Positions 1-6,550 of a stretch of 12,732 bases of DNA are shown here, one piece after another. A program made the position numbers and the translations under genes. The notes beneath the pieces were generated by a model. The model did no database searches, was not told the origin of the DNA, and worked only from the letters and a program-made list of their open reading frames with translations. Positions within the stretch are counted from its first letter, which is position 1. Each line of letters opens with the position of its first letter. Source of the stretch: JARROD01 sp037384225 (lineage in GTDB: Bacteria; Pseudomonadota; Gammaproteobacteria; Pseudomonadales; Cellvibrionaceae). The stretch covers positions 1 to 12,732 of the forward strand of contig JARROD010000168.1 of assembly GCA_037384225.1 (NCBI GenBank), read 5' to 3'.

Positions 1-67
1 CATAGTACACAGTGCCACAATAAAATTGCGCTGCTTTTATCAGAAAAAAATAACCATTGGTCACATT

Positions 68-90
68 AAATTGGCGACAATTCCCAATTT
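68..90. promoter_or_regulatory. 7-bp inverted repeat, possible operator
   Basis: AAATTGG (68-74) and CCAATTT (84-90) are perfect inverted copies separated by 9 bases. The symmetry and spacing fit a dimeric regulator site, but in AT-rich DNA this could arise by chance. No downstream T-run follows, so a terminator is unlikely. Confidence 0.25.
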
Positions 91-225
91 AGTAAGAATT
101 GAGAGGGGGTTCTGTTTCTAATATCCTATTGAAATAATAGCGTAACAATATCAGCTGAAGTAATGGATTATTGTTTTCAGGCACTGAATATTAGTGTGTT
201 AATAAAATCGACACCAGGAAGAACA

Positions 226-250
226 TAAGGAACGGGCACGGAATAACTGC
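226..250. repeat. 25-bp dispersed repeat, copy A (upstream of operon)
   Basis: The stretch TAAGGAACGGGCACGGAATA plus ACTGC matches 6417-6441 in the same orientation with three mismatches over 25 bases. It lies about 150 bases before the first gene of the operon; the partner starts 3 bases after the operon's last stop codon. It may be the end of a mobile or palindromic element, or a shared regulatory site. Confidence 0.6.
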
Positions 251-285
251 AACAAATGGTTCCATCGGCTCCGGCTGTAATTGTT

Positions 286-325
286 GTTAGCTAAAAAGAG
301 TTAGCAAAAAGCGTTTGCAAAAAGC
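286..325. repeat. three imperfect 13-14-bp tandem repeats
   Basis: The units GTTAGCTAAAAAGA (286-299), GTTAGCAAAAAGC (300-312) and GTTTGCAAAAAGC (313-325) follow one another directly. They lie about 80-115 bases upstream of the first start codon, so they could be in the untranslated leader or form repeated binding sites. No function can be assigned from sequence alone. Confidence 0.6.
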
Positions 326-402
326 ATTGCCTGGGCTCATTGGCCTGTATAGCATGTACGCCTCGACTAGAAGCGTGTGCGCCCTGACAAGGTATTCGAG
401 AT

Positions 403-3081
403 ATGCAAGTATCCAATCGCAAGCCCTGCATGAAATACGCCTTCTGTGGCATTTCCTCCGCTTTGGTAATGGCTTGTGGGGGCGGTTCCAGCGGTGATCA
501 GGAGCCGGACCCGGTCGCGGTGGATCTGCCTATTGCCTATGTCAAGCGCCCCTTGCCCAGTGACGACCAGGGCGCGCGCAGCGCCGATAACGTGCTCACC
601 CCCGCCGTCTTCAACCCCGGCGCGGAGCTGATTCTCAGGGACAGGGCCTCCGCCGGCGCCGGTGCGGTGACGGTTACCGCCGGCGTTTTCGAGGCGGGAG
701 AGCTTTACGATGTTAAAGATCTGGAAGCTTCCAGTGACGGCGATAAAATTTTGTTTGCCATGCGCGCCCCCGAAATTGAAGGCCTCGATGAGGATGAGCA
801 ACCGAAATGGAATATCTGGGAATATGAACTCAGCAGCGACACCCTGCGGCGGATTATTGAATCCGATATTGTCGCCGAGGCCGGCCAAGACTTGGCCCCG
901 CACTACCTTCCCGATGGCCGCATTGTATTTTCGTCAACCCGCCAGCGCCGAAGCCGCGCGATTCTATTGGACGAAGGCAAACCGCAATACTCCGGCCTGG
1001 ATGAAAACAGAAATACTGAAGCCTTTGTGCTCCACGTGATGGACGACGACGGCGGCAATATCGAACAGATTACCTACAACCAGAGCCACGACCTGGACCC
1101 CACCGTACTGCAAAGCGGTGAAGTGCTTTTTACCCGCTGGGACAATATCGCCAACCGCAACAGCCTGAGTTTGTACAAAGTCGATCCCAACGGCCACAAT
1201 CTCAGTTTTCACTACGGCTACCACTGCCAGGATACTGGCACCGACGCCAGCACCGCGGTTTTTTTACAACCGCGGGAAATGCCCGACGGTAAAATTCTGG
1301 CGTCCCTGCGGGCGACGTCCAGCCTCAACCTCGGCGGCGATATAGTGGCCATAGACAGCGCCAATTACACCGAAATCGATCAGCCGGTGGTGTTTAATTC
1401 CGGCGCCACAGGGCCGGGCCAGGAGCCCCTGTCCACAGATACCGTGGTTACCACCGACATCGCCCCTTCCCCACACGGCCATTTCAGTTCTGCGTACCCG
1501 CTCTACGACGGCACCAACCGGCTGCTGGTAAGCTGGAGCCAGTGCCGCCTCACAGACCCGGACACTGAAGAGATAATCCCCTGCACTGAGGAAAATCTGG
1601 CTATTGAAAATGTACAACAGGCTGCGCCTTTCTACGGCATCTGGATTTACAACCTCGACGATGGGACTCAACGGCCGGTGATAACGGCCACCGAGGGTAC
1701 CCTGTTTACCGATGCCATTACCCTGGAACCCAGAACAGCGCCGACGTATATCGCTCCCAAAGAAGCGGTTCCGCGCACCGCGCTCAACGACGGCAACAAC
1801 GATGAAAACGAAGTGGACGAAGACCTAGTGGCCGAGGGGGTAGGGGTTATTCATATCCGCAGTGTTTACGACTTCGATGGCACAGATACATCACCGAACG
1901 GCATCGCCGACACCGCCGACCCGGCGTTGACAAGCGCCGATGAACGCCCGGCGCGGTTTCTGCGCATCGTCAAGGCAGTGCCGATTCCCGACCGGGATGT
2001 GCGCAATTTCGACAACAGTGCCTTTGGTGTCAACGCCAGCCAGTCGATGCGGGACATTATCGGTTATGCGCCGATCGAACCGGACGGCTCGGTAAAAATC
2101 AAGGTGCCGGCAGACATTCCCTTTGCCATCTCGGTACTGGATGGGCAAGGCAAACGTCTGCCGGGTTACGCCCGCCATCAGAACTGGCTGCAGCTGCGCC
2201 CCGGCGAAGTGCGCGAGTGTAACGGCTGTCACACGGCCGATAGTGAAATCCCCCACGGGCGCCCCGGCGCCGGCCCAGCATCAATCAACAGTGGCGCTGT
2301 CGTCGTCGGTGAGGCTTTCCCAAACACCAATCCCCGATATTTTGCCGGCGATCCAGGGGAAACTATGGCAGAGATCTATGCCCGGGTGGAGGGTATTCGC
2401 ACCCCGAGTCTGGATATCGAATTTGTCGACGAATGGGTGGACCCGGACAATGCCGCCACACCCGCGGCCGACAGCTTCGCGCTTGCCTACAACGACCTCG
2501 ACACCCCCAAACCCACCAGCGATCAATGTATCACCACCTGGACCCCCCTCTGCCGTACCACACTGCATTACCCGACTCATATTCAGCCATTATGGGAAAA
2601 GGACCGCGGCGACAACACCTGTATCAATTGCCACAGCGACCAGGATGCCATGGGGAATCTGCGCGAGCCGGCGGGACACCTCGATTTGAGCGGCGCCACC
2701 TCCAACGCCAACACCGCCTACCTTGTCTCCTACCTGGAGCTACTGCGCACCGATGTGGAGCGCGAAGAAGTGGACGGCCAACTACAACCGCGCCTCGAAC
2801 TGGTCACCGATGCCAACGGCAACCCGGTTTACGAAACCAACCCGGACGACAGTCTGGTGACCGACGCCGACGGTAACCCGGTGCAGGCGACAACAACGAT
2901 TCCTGTGACCCCAGCAATGTCGGCTGCCGGCGCCGCCGCGAGCTCCAACTTTTTTTCACCCGTGTTTGAAACCGTTGACCATAACGGCTTTTTGGAACCG
3001 GCCGAGGTTAAACTGATCTCAGAATGGCTCGACATCGGCGCCCAGTACTATAATAATCCGTTCGATGCGCCTGAGAATTGA
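403..3081 (+). CDS. HzsA-related diheme PD40-like lipoprotein
   Basis: An 892-residue exported protein related to the alpha subunit of hydrazine synthase. The N-terminus is positively charged and ends in a lipobox-like VMAC (Cys25), followed by GGGSSG, as in an anchored lipoprotein. Residues of about 60-450 contain WD40/PD40-like propeller repeats (for example LPDGRIVFSSTRQ and MPDGKILASLR). The later part carries the family's ARHQNWLQLRPGE stretch followed by CNGCH (606-610) and a second c-type heme site CINCH (740-744). Residues around 800-830 contain a repeated VTDAxGNPV motif. Anammox-type hydrazine synthesis is not expected here; related proteins occur in many non-anammox bacteria without known activity. 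ATG 403 is preceded by ACAAGG at 387-392; ATG 430 is an alternative giving a shorter signal peptide. It is the first gene of a six-gene operon, and its last codons overlap the longest possible frame of the next gene. The family call is firm; the function is unknown. Confidence 0.82.
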   Translation: MQVSNRKPCMKYAFCGISSALVMACGGGSSGDQEPDPVAVDLPIAYVKRPLPSDDQGARSADNVLTPAVFNPGAELILRDRASAGAGAVTVTAGVFEAGELYDVKDLEASSDGDKILFAMRAPEIEGLDEDEQPKWNIWEYELSSDTLRRIIESDIVAEAGQDLAPHYLPDGRIVFSSTRQRRSRAILLDEGKPQYSGLDENRNTEAFVLHVMDDDGGNIEQITYNQSHDLDPTVLQSGEVLFTRWDNIANRNSLSLYKVDPNGHNLSFHYGYHCQDTGTDASTAVFLQPREMPDGKILASLRATSSLNLGGDIVAIDSANYTEIDQPVVFNSGATGPGQEPLSTDTVVTTDIAPSPHGHFSSAYPLYDGTNRLLVSWSQCRLTDPDTEEIIPCTEENLAIENVQQAAPFYGIWIYNLDDGTQRPVITATEGTLFTDAITLEPRTAPTYIAPKEAVPRTALNDGNNDENEVDEDLVAEGVGVIHIRSVYDFDGTDTSPNGIADTADPALTSADERPARFLRIVKAVPIPDRDVRNFDNSAFGVNASQSMRDIIGYAPIEPDGSVKIKVPADIPFAISVLDGQGKRLPGYARHQNWLQLRPGEVRECNGCHTADSEIPHGRPGAGPASINSGAVVVGEAFPNTNPRYFAGDPGETMAEIYARVEGIRTPSLDIEFVDEWVDPDNAATPAADSFALAYNDLDTPKPTSDQCITTWTPLCRTTLHYPTHIQPLWEKDRGDNTCINCHSDQDAMGNLREPAGHLDLSGATSNANTAYLVSYLELLRTDVEREEVDGQLQPRLELVTDANGNPVYETNPDDSLVTDADGNPVQATTTIPVTPAMSAAGAAASSNFFSPVFETVDHNGFLEPAEVKLISEWLDIGAQYYNNPFDAPEN

Positions 3082-3097
3082 CAAACCAGCCATACGG

Positions 3098-3892
3098 ATG
3101 CCCATGATCGACACAAAACCGCAGTACCCGTGGGCATTGCCAGCCGCTTTGCTCTTCGTGTTACTGATTACCCTGCCGGTCCTTTGCGCCTGGGCCGATG
3201 AGACAGCTGAAAGTGGTGATGAGCTGTTTGTGGTCGTTATCGCCGACCCCTATATTGAATTACACAGCGGCCCCGGGCGGGGTTATCCCATTGTCCATGT
3301 CAGCGAAAAAGGTGAAACGGTTACCATCCTCAAGCAGCGCACCGACTGGTTTAAAATCATGACCGCGCGCGGCAAAACCGGTTGGGTGAAACGCGAGCAG
3401 ATGCAGGGGACGCTGGGACTGGATGGCCAGAACGTTGAACTCGGCGACCCCACACAGTTGGATTATGTCGATCGGCGCTGGGAGATGGGGGTGCTCTGGG
3501 GCGATTTTGACGGCGCCAACGCGCTGACAGCATACGGCAGTTACCGTTTTACGCCCAACCTTTCCGCCGAACTGAAACTGGAGCAGGCGACCGGCAGTGT
3601 TTCCAACAGTAAAATGGCTAATCTGAACCTTGTCCACCAACCCTTTCCAGAATGGCGCTTTTCCCCGTTTTTTACCCTCGGCGTTGGCGTCATAAACACC
3701 GATCCGAGCGCGACCCTGGTGGAAACAGAGGACCGCACCGACAATGCCTTGTTGGTCGGCCTCGGCGCTTACTACTATTTTACCAGCCACTTTATGCTGC
3801 GGCTGGAATACAGCAACCATTTAATTTTAACCAGCCGCAACGAAAACGAGGAAGTACACGAATGGAAGGCCGGATTCAGCGTATTTTTCTAG
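3098..3892 (+). CDS. SH3-domain outer-membrane beta-barrel protein
   Basis: A protein of about 264 residues with three visible parts. Residues 1-33 form a signal peptide with a long hydrophobic core rich in L, V and A. Residues of about 38-95 match a bacterial SH3 (SH3b) domain: the signature IELHSGPGRGYPIVHVSEKGE, then W-FKI and a GWV motif. The rest resembles an 8-stranded beta-barrel with alternating aromatic strands, ending in phenylalanine (GFSVFF) as expected for BAM-dependent outer-membrane insertion. The start is uncertain: ATG 3098 and ATG 3104 both give a good signal peptide, while ATG 3065 would overlap the preceding gene. The 3' end overlaps the next gene by 31 bases, suggesting translational coupling. 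SH3b domains often bind peptidoglycan or peptides, so a role linking the outer membrane and the wall is plausible but inferred. Confidence 0.8.
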   Translation: MPMIDTKPQYPWALPAALLFVLLITLPVLCAWADETAESGDELFVVVIADPYIELHSGPGRGYPIVHVSEKGETVTILKQRTDWFKIMTARGKTGWVKREQMQGTLGLDGQNVELGDPTQLDYVDRRWEMGVLWGDFDGANALTAYGSYRFTPNLSAELKLEQATGSVSNSKMANLNLVHQPFPEWRFSPFFTLGVGVINTDPSATLVETEDRTDNALLVGLGAYYYFTSHFMLRLEYSNHLILTSRNENEEVHEWKAGFSVFF

Positions 3893-4578
3893 AGCTGGCG
3901 CTCACCGCAACCCTCGCCCTGTGCTTGCCGGCGTCGTTGCAAGCACAGCAAGTCGGGGAAGAACGCCCCCCCGACACTCAGTCCGACGGCGACTCCACGG
4001 CCCGATCTGATACTCAATCCCACAACGAGAGCAACTCGGTGCTGGATAAAATTATCACCCCGGAGATGAAACGCCGGCGGGTGCGGGAAGAGAAAATCGA
4101 CAGCGAAGATATCGAGGTGGGGATTTTCTACGGCATCATGAGTATCGAGGATTTCGGCAGCAACAGGGTCAGCGGCCTGCGCTTTGCCTACCACGTATCG
4201 GAGGATTTCTTTTTTGAAGCCAATTACGGGGAAAGCACGGCCGAAGAATCCAGCTTTGAAGTACTGAGCGGTACCGCGCAATTGCTGACGGATGAAGAAA
4301 GGGAACTCAGCTACTACAATCTTACTATCGGCTATAACCTGTTGCCGGGCGAAGTGTTTATCGGCGAAAAGTGGGCCTTTAATTCCAATTTTTACCTGAT
4401 CGCCGGCGCCGGTAATACGGACTTCGCCGGCGATGAAGTGTTTACCTATACCCTCGGCGGCGGCCTGCGTCTGTTCGCCACTGATTGGGTGGCACTGCAT
4501 CTGGATATGCGCGACCATATCTTCGATCTGGATATTTTCGGCGAAGAAAAAACCAGTAACAATCTGGAAGCCCTCTGA
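3862..4578 (+). CDS. outer-membrane beta-barrel protein, C-terminus apparently lost
   Basis: A 238-residue protein starting at ATG 3862, preceded by GAGGA at 3848-3852; this start replaces a longer frame that would run far into the preceding gene. A signal peptide ends near LQAQQ, followed by an acidic/polar linker, then a conserved stretch (EMKRRRVREEKIDSEDIEVG) and strands such as YNLTIGYNLLPGE and FYLIAGAGNTDFAGDE. This matches the barrel family known as OMP_myx_plus type (recognised from memory). Members normally end with a last strand after the NLEA motif that closes with aromatic residues; here the protein stops at NNLEAL, immediately before sequence that reads as the middle of the next gene in another frame. 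The barrel therefore probably lacks its closing strand and C-terminal insertion signal. Confidence 0.75.
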   Translation: MEGRIQRIFLELALTATLALCLPASLQAQQVGEERPPDTQSDGDSTARSDTQSHNESNSVLDKIITPEMKRRRVREEKIDSEDIEVGIFYGIMSIEDFGSNRVSGLRFAYHVSEDFFFEANYGESTAEESSFEVLSGTAQLLTDEERELSYYNLTIGYNLLPGEVFIGEKWAFNSNFYLIAGAGNTDFAGDEVFTYTLGGGLRLFATDWVALHLDMRDHIFDLDIFGEEKTSNNLEAL

Positions 4579-4625
4579 AAAGCCGCGCCGGTAAAAACCT
4601 GCGCCTGAAGGAACTGCGCGGGCAA

Positions 4626-4970
4626 GTGGTGATGTTGAATTTCTGGGCTTCCTGGTGCGGCCCCTGTCGCCAGGAAATGCCGCTGCTGGATCAACTTTAT
4701 CAGCGCTACAGTCGCGCCGGCTTTACTATTCTCGGTGTCAACCTGGATGCAAGCCCGGCCGATGCCAATCGCTATCTGAAAAAAACCGATGTCAGTTTTC
4801 CCATTCTTTACGATACCGAGAGCAGCGTCGGCGAGACTTTCCATGTCAGCGCCATGCCGACAACGATTTTGATAGATCGCAACGGCAATTTGCGTTATCA
4901 GCACAAAAGTTATAAATCCGGGGATGAGGAGAAATACCGCCAGTACATTCGGGAGTTGATTAGAGAATGA
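4626..4970 (+). CDS. TlpA-like thioredoxin-fold protein, 5'-truncated
   Basis: The reading frame encodes a thioredoxin fold with the redox motif WCGPC (Cys11 and Cys14 from GTG 4626), the conserved NFWASWCGPCR context and a cis-proline loop AMPTT (Pro78). TlpA/ResA-like proteins reduce disulfides in the periplasm, often keeping c-heme CXXCH thiols or metal-site cysteines reduced. In-frame sequence back to 4575 (LKSRAGKNLRLKELRGQ) clearly belongs to the domain but has no ATG, GTG or TTG start; an in-frame stop lies at 4557-4559. The signal peptide and the usual PDF-type first strand are missing. Possible starts are GTG 4626, GTG 4629 or ATG 4632, none of which yields an exported protein. Family length is normally around 160-175 residues; this is 114. 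It may be a pseudogene remnant. Its stop overlaps the next start as ATGA. Confidence 0.65.
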   Translation: MVMLNFWASWCGPCRQEMPLLDQLYQRYSRAGFTILGVNLDASPADANRYLKKTDVSFPILYDTESSVGETFHVSAMPTTILIDRNGNLRYQHKSYKSGDEEKYRQYIRELIRE

Positions 4971-5239
4971 ATAGATACAAACGGGCTCTCAACTGTATTT
5001 TCAAGTACATTTTCAAGTACAGCGCGGCACTGTGTCTTATTCTGCTGGGTGGCTGCAGCTCTCTGCCCAGCGGCATAGAGCCCTGGGTCAAACCCTATGA
5101 AAGACAACACCTGGCCGATCCGATTATGAGTTTCGAGCGCGATGCCGTCGCCACCCGTTATATCAACCACGTCTATGAAGCACGCGAAGCCGCCCGCGGC
5201 GCCGAAGGCAGCGCGGGAGGTGGTTGTGGCTGCAACTGA
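4967..5239 (+). CDS. DUF4266 small lipoprotein with GGGCGCN tail
   Basis: A 90-residue lipoprotein. The signal peptide ends in LLGGC, making Cys30 the lipidated residue. The mature part contains the family's W-KPYER--LADPIM core and ends with GAEGSAGGGCGCN, a glycine/cysteine tail typical of DUF4266. The two tail cysteines beside glycine resemble a metal-binding or thiol site, but no activity has been demonstrated that I know of. The start overlaps the TlpA stop (ATGA), and the 3' end overlaps the DUF3570 gene by 14 bases, so the three are almost certainly co-translated. The n-region of the signal peptide carries a duplicated IFKY from a 12-bp tandem repeat. Confidence 0.85.
   Translation: MNRYKRALNCIFKYIFKYSAALCLILLGGCSSLPSGIEPWVKPYERQHLADPIMSFERDAVATRYINHVYEAREAARGAEGSAGGGCGCN
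4997..5020 (+). repeat. perfect 12-bp tandem duplication in signal-peptide code
   Basis: ATTTTCAAGTAC occurs twice without gap (4997-5008 and 5009-5020), adding one extra IFKY to the start of the lipoprotein signal peptide. Perfect identity suggests a recent slippage event; the reading frame is kept. Confidence 0.85.
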
Positions 5240-6413
5240 GATAACGCCAGCGGCCTGGCTGCGGCTGGCGCTGGCTTTGGTCATTGCCGCCGTGGTGGCA
5301 CTGCTGGCAAAAATGAGCCTGGCCACGGTGCTGCCGGAGGATCGCCTGGATATTCTCTACCACAGCTTCGACGGCGGCGGCGTAACAATTGACGGCCCTT
5401 CGGTTTTGGTGCGCAAGGAGTTCGCCGACGCGGTATCTGTTTACGCCAACTACTACGCGGATTATGTCAGCAGTGCTTCGATCGATGTTGAGGTTTCCGG
5501 CGCCAGCCGTTATGCGGAAGAGCGCACGGAGTACTCCGTCGGCGCCGAATATCTGCACGACCGCACCATCATGAACGTCAGCTACACCAACAGCAGTGAA
5601 AATGACTATGACGCCGAAACCTTTGCCGTGGGAGTCAGTCAGGATTTTTTCGGCGATCTAACCACACTATCCATGGGCTTTAGCCTGGGTCAGGATGACG
5701 TCGGAAACAATACCGATGAGACATTTGCCGAGGAAGCCGAACACCGCCGTTACAGCATCGGCCTGTCCCAGGTGCTAACAAAAAACTGGATTGCCAGTAT
5801 TGGTCTTGAAACCGTCGCCGACGAGGGTTTTTTACAAAATCCCTACCGTTTTGTACGCTTTCTCGTTCCATTCAGTGCCACGCCTTTCGGCACCGAAGCG
5901 GAAAATTACCCCGAAACCCGCAACAGCGATGCCGTGGCGCTACGCACTATCTATTATCTACCCTATCGGGCCGCCCTGCGGGGGGAATATCGCAACTACA
6001 ATGACAACTGGGGCATTGAAGCTGACAACTTCGAGATCCGCTACACGCATCCGCTGAAAAGCAACTGGATGCTGGAAGCCAAACTGCGTTTCTATAAACA
6101 GACCAAGGCCGACTTTTACAGCGACCTGTTCGAGTTTCGTAACGCACAAGAATTCAGAGCCAGAGACAAAGAGCTGAGTACTTACACCAACCGCACATTC
6201 GGCCTCGGTGTCACTTACCAACTGAAAGCGGACTTTTTATCTGCCTTCGAAAAAAGCACTGTCAATCTCTATTGGGATCATATGCAGTTCGATTACGACG
6301 ATTTCCGCGATGCCAGAGTCAGCCTCAATGATCCGACCGTAAACGCCGGCGAGGAACCTCTGTACAGCTTCGATGCAGATGTGATTCGGCTGTACTTTTC
6401 TTTTTGGTATTAG
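5226..6413 (+). CDS. DUF3570 family outer-membrane protein
   Basis: A protein of about 395 residues. I choose GTG 5226 because GGGAGG (5215-5220) precedes it and it leaves a clean hydrophobic signal segment (WLRLALALVIAAVVALLAKM); a longer frame from ATG 5142 lies inside the preceding gene. After the signal comes LPEDRLDILYHSFDGGGVTI and DGPSVLVRKEFADAVSVYANYY, characteristic of DUF3570, followed by many alternating strands (YSVGAEYLHD, FAVGVSQDFFGDLTTLSMGF, YYLPYRAALRGEYR, FEIRYTHPL). The C-terminus is FDADVIRLYFSFWY, an aromatic-terminated final strand, so the protein is most likely a 14-18-stranded outer-membrane barrel. It probably works with the DUF4266 lipoprotein encoded just upstream. 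From memory, such operons often also carry an ApbE-type flavin transferase; none is visible here. Substrate unknown. Confidence 0.85.
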   Translation: MAATEITPAAWLRLALALVIAAVVALLAKMSLATVLPEDRLDILYHSFDGGGVTIDGPSVLVRKEFADAVSVYANYYADYVSSASIDVEVSGASRYAEERTEYSVGAEYLHDRTIMNVSYTNSSENDYDAETFAVGVSQDFFGDLTTLSMGFSLGQDDVGNNTDETFAEEAEHRRYSIGLSQVLTKNWIASIGLETVADEGFLQNPYRFVRFLVPFSATPFGTEAENYPETRNSDAVALRTIYYLPYRAALRGEYRNYNDNWGIEADNFEIRYTHPLKSNWMLEAKLRFYKQTKADFYSDLFEFRNAQEFRARDKELSTYTNRTFGLGVTYQLKADFLSAFEKSTVNLYWDHMQFDYDDFRDARVSLNDPTVNAGEEPLYSFDADVIRLYFSFWY

Positions 6414-6416
6414 TGC

Positions 6417-6441
6417 TAAGGAACGTGCACGAAATAACTCC
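6417..6441. repeat. 25-bp dispersed repeat, copy B (downstream of operon)
   Basis: TAAGGAACGTGCACGAAATA plus ACTCC matches 226-250 in the same orientation, with three mismatches. It contains the palindrome GTGCAC. It lies between the DUF3570 stop codon and the 90-bp palindromic element. Confidence 0.6.
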
Positions 6442-6444
6442 CGG

Positions 6445-6550
6445 TTTCACACGTAGCTTCTCAATAACCCGGGGTATTTGTGCTTTCTATCCGGCGGCCA
6501 TCCGCCTGACACTGTGCCGACCCCGGGTTATTGAGAAGCTACTTTCACAC
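6445..6550. repeat. 8-bp target-site duplication TTTCACAC around the 90-bp element
   Basis: TTTCACAC occurs at 6445-6452 and again at 6543-6550, immediately outside both ends of the 6453-6542 palindromic element. This is the expected footprint of a transposition event with 8-bp staggered cuts. Confidence 0.85.
6453..6542. mobile_element. complete 90-bp MITE-like element with 22-bp inverted ends
   Basis: The left end begins GTAGCTTCTCAATAACCCGG (6453-6474) and is repeated perfectly inverted at 6521-6542 (22 of 22). The centre has a further small stem GGCGG/CCGCC (6493-6497 and 6502-6506) with a CCAT loop. With an 8-bp target duplication and no room for a transposase, this is a miniature inverted-repeat transposable element that would need help in trans. 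It sits between two convergent genes (DUF3570 and tetR), provides the stop codon of tetR, and can form a very stable hairpin in transcripts from either side, so it may work as a bidirectional terminator. The parent insertion sequence is not in the window. Confidence 0.88.

Larger units (their letters stand above)
1..402. other. AT-rich leader region upstream of the envelope operon, no gene
   Basis: No convincing coding sequence is visible here; the short frame beginning at 315 runs into the start of the first gene and has no support. The stretch is clearly richer in A+T than the operon that follows. It contains a 7-bp inverted repeat AAATTGG/CCAATTT (68-74 and 84-90), one copy of a 25-bp repeat also found after the operon (226-250), and a short tandem repeat (286-325). 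It presumably holds the promoter for the operon, but I cannot point to a convincing -35/-10 pair. Confidence 0.6.

Noticed and set aside
367..903. Minus-strand frame of 178 codons opposite the HzsA-like gene
   Set aside because: It lies opposite a strongly supported coding region and has no recognisable domain; GC-rich genes commonly produce such antisense open frames.
3260..4518. Long minus-strand frames opposite the two barrel genes (3260-3820 and 3889-4518)
   Set aside because: They mirror real plus-strand genes with signal peptides and barrel patterns, and their own products show no domain or ribosome binding site.
4560..4640. Programmed minus-one frameshift producing a barrel-TlpA fusion
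   Set aside because: The frame relation would allow it, but there is no classical slippery heptamer at the stop, and a fusion would still lack the closing barrel strand; a deletion explains both missing ends better.
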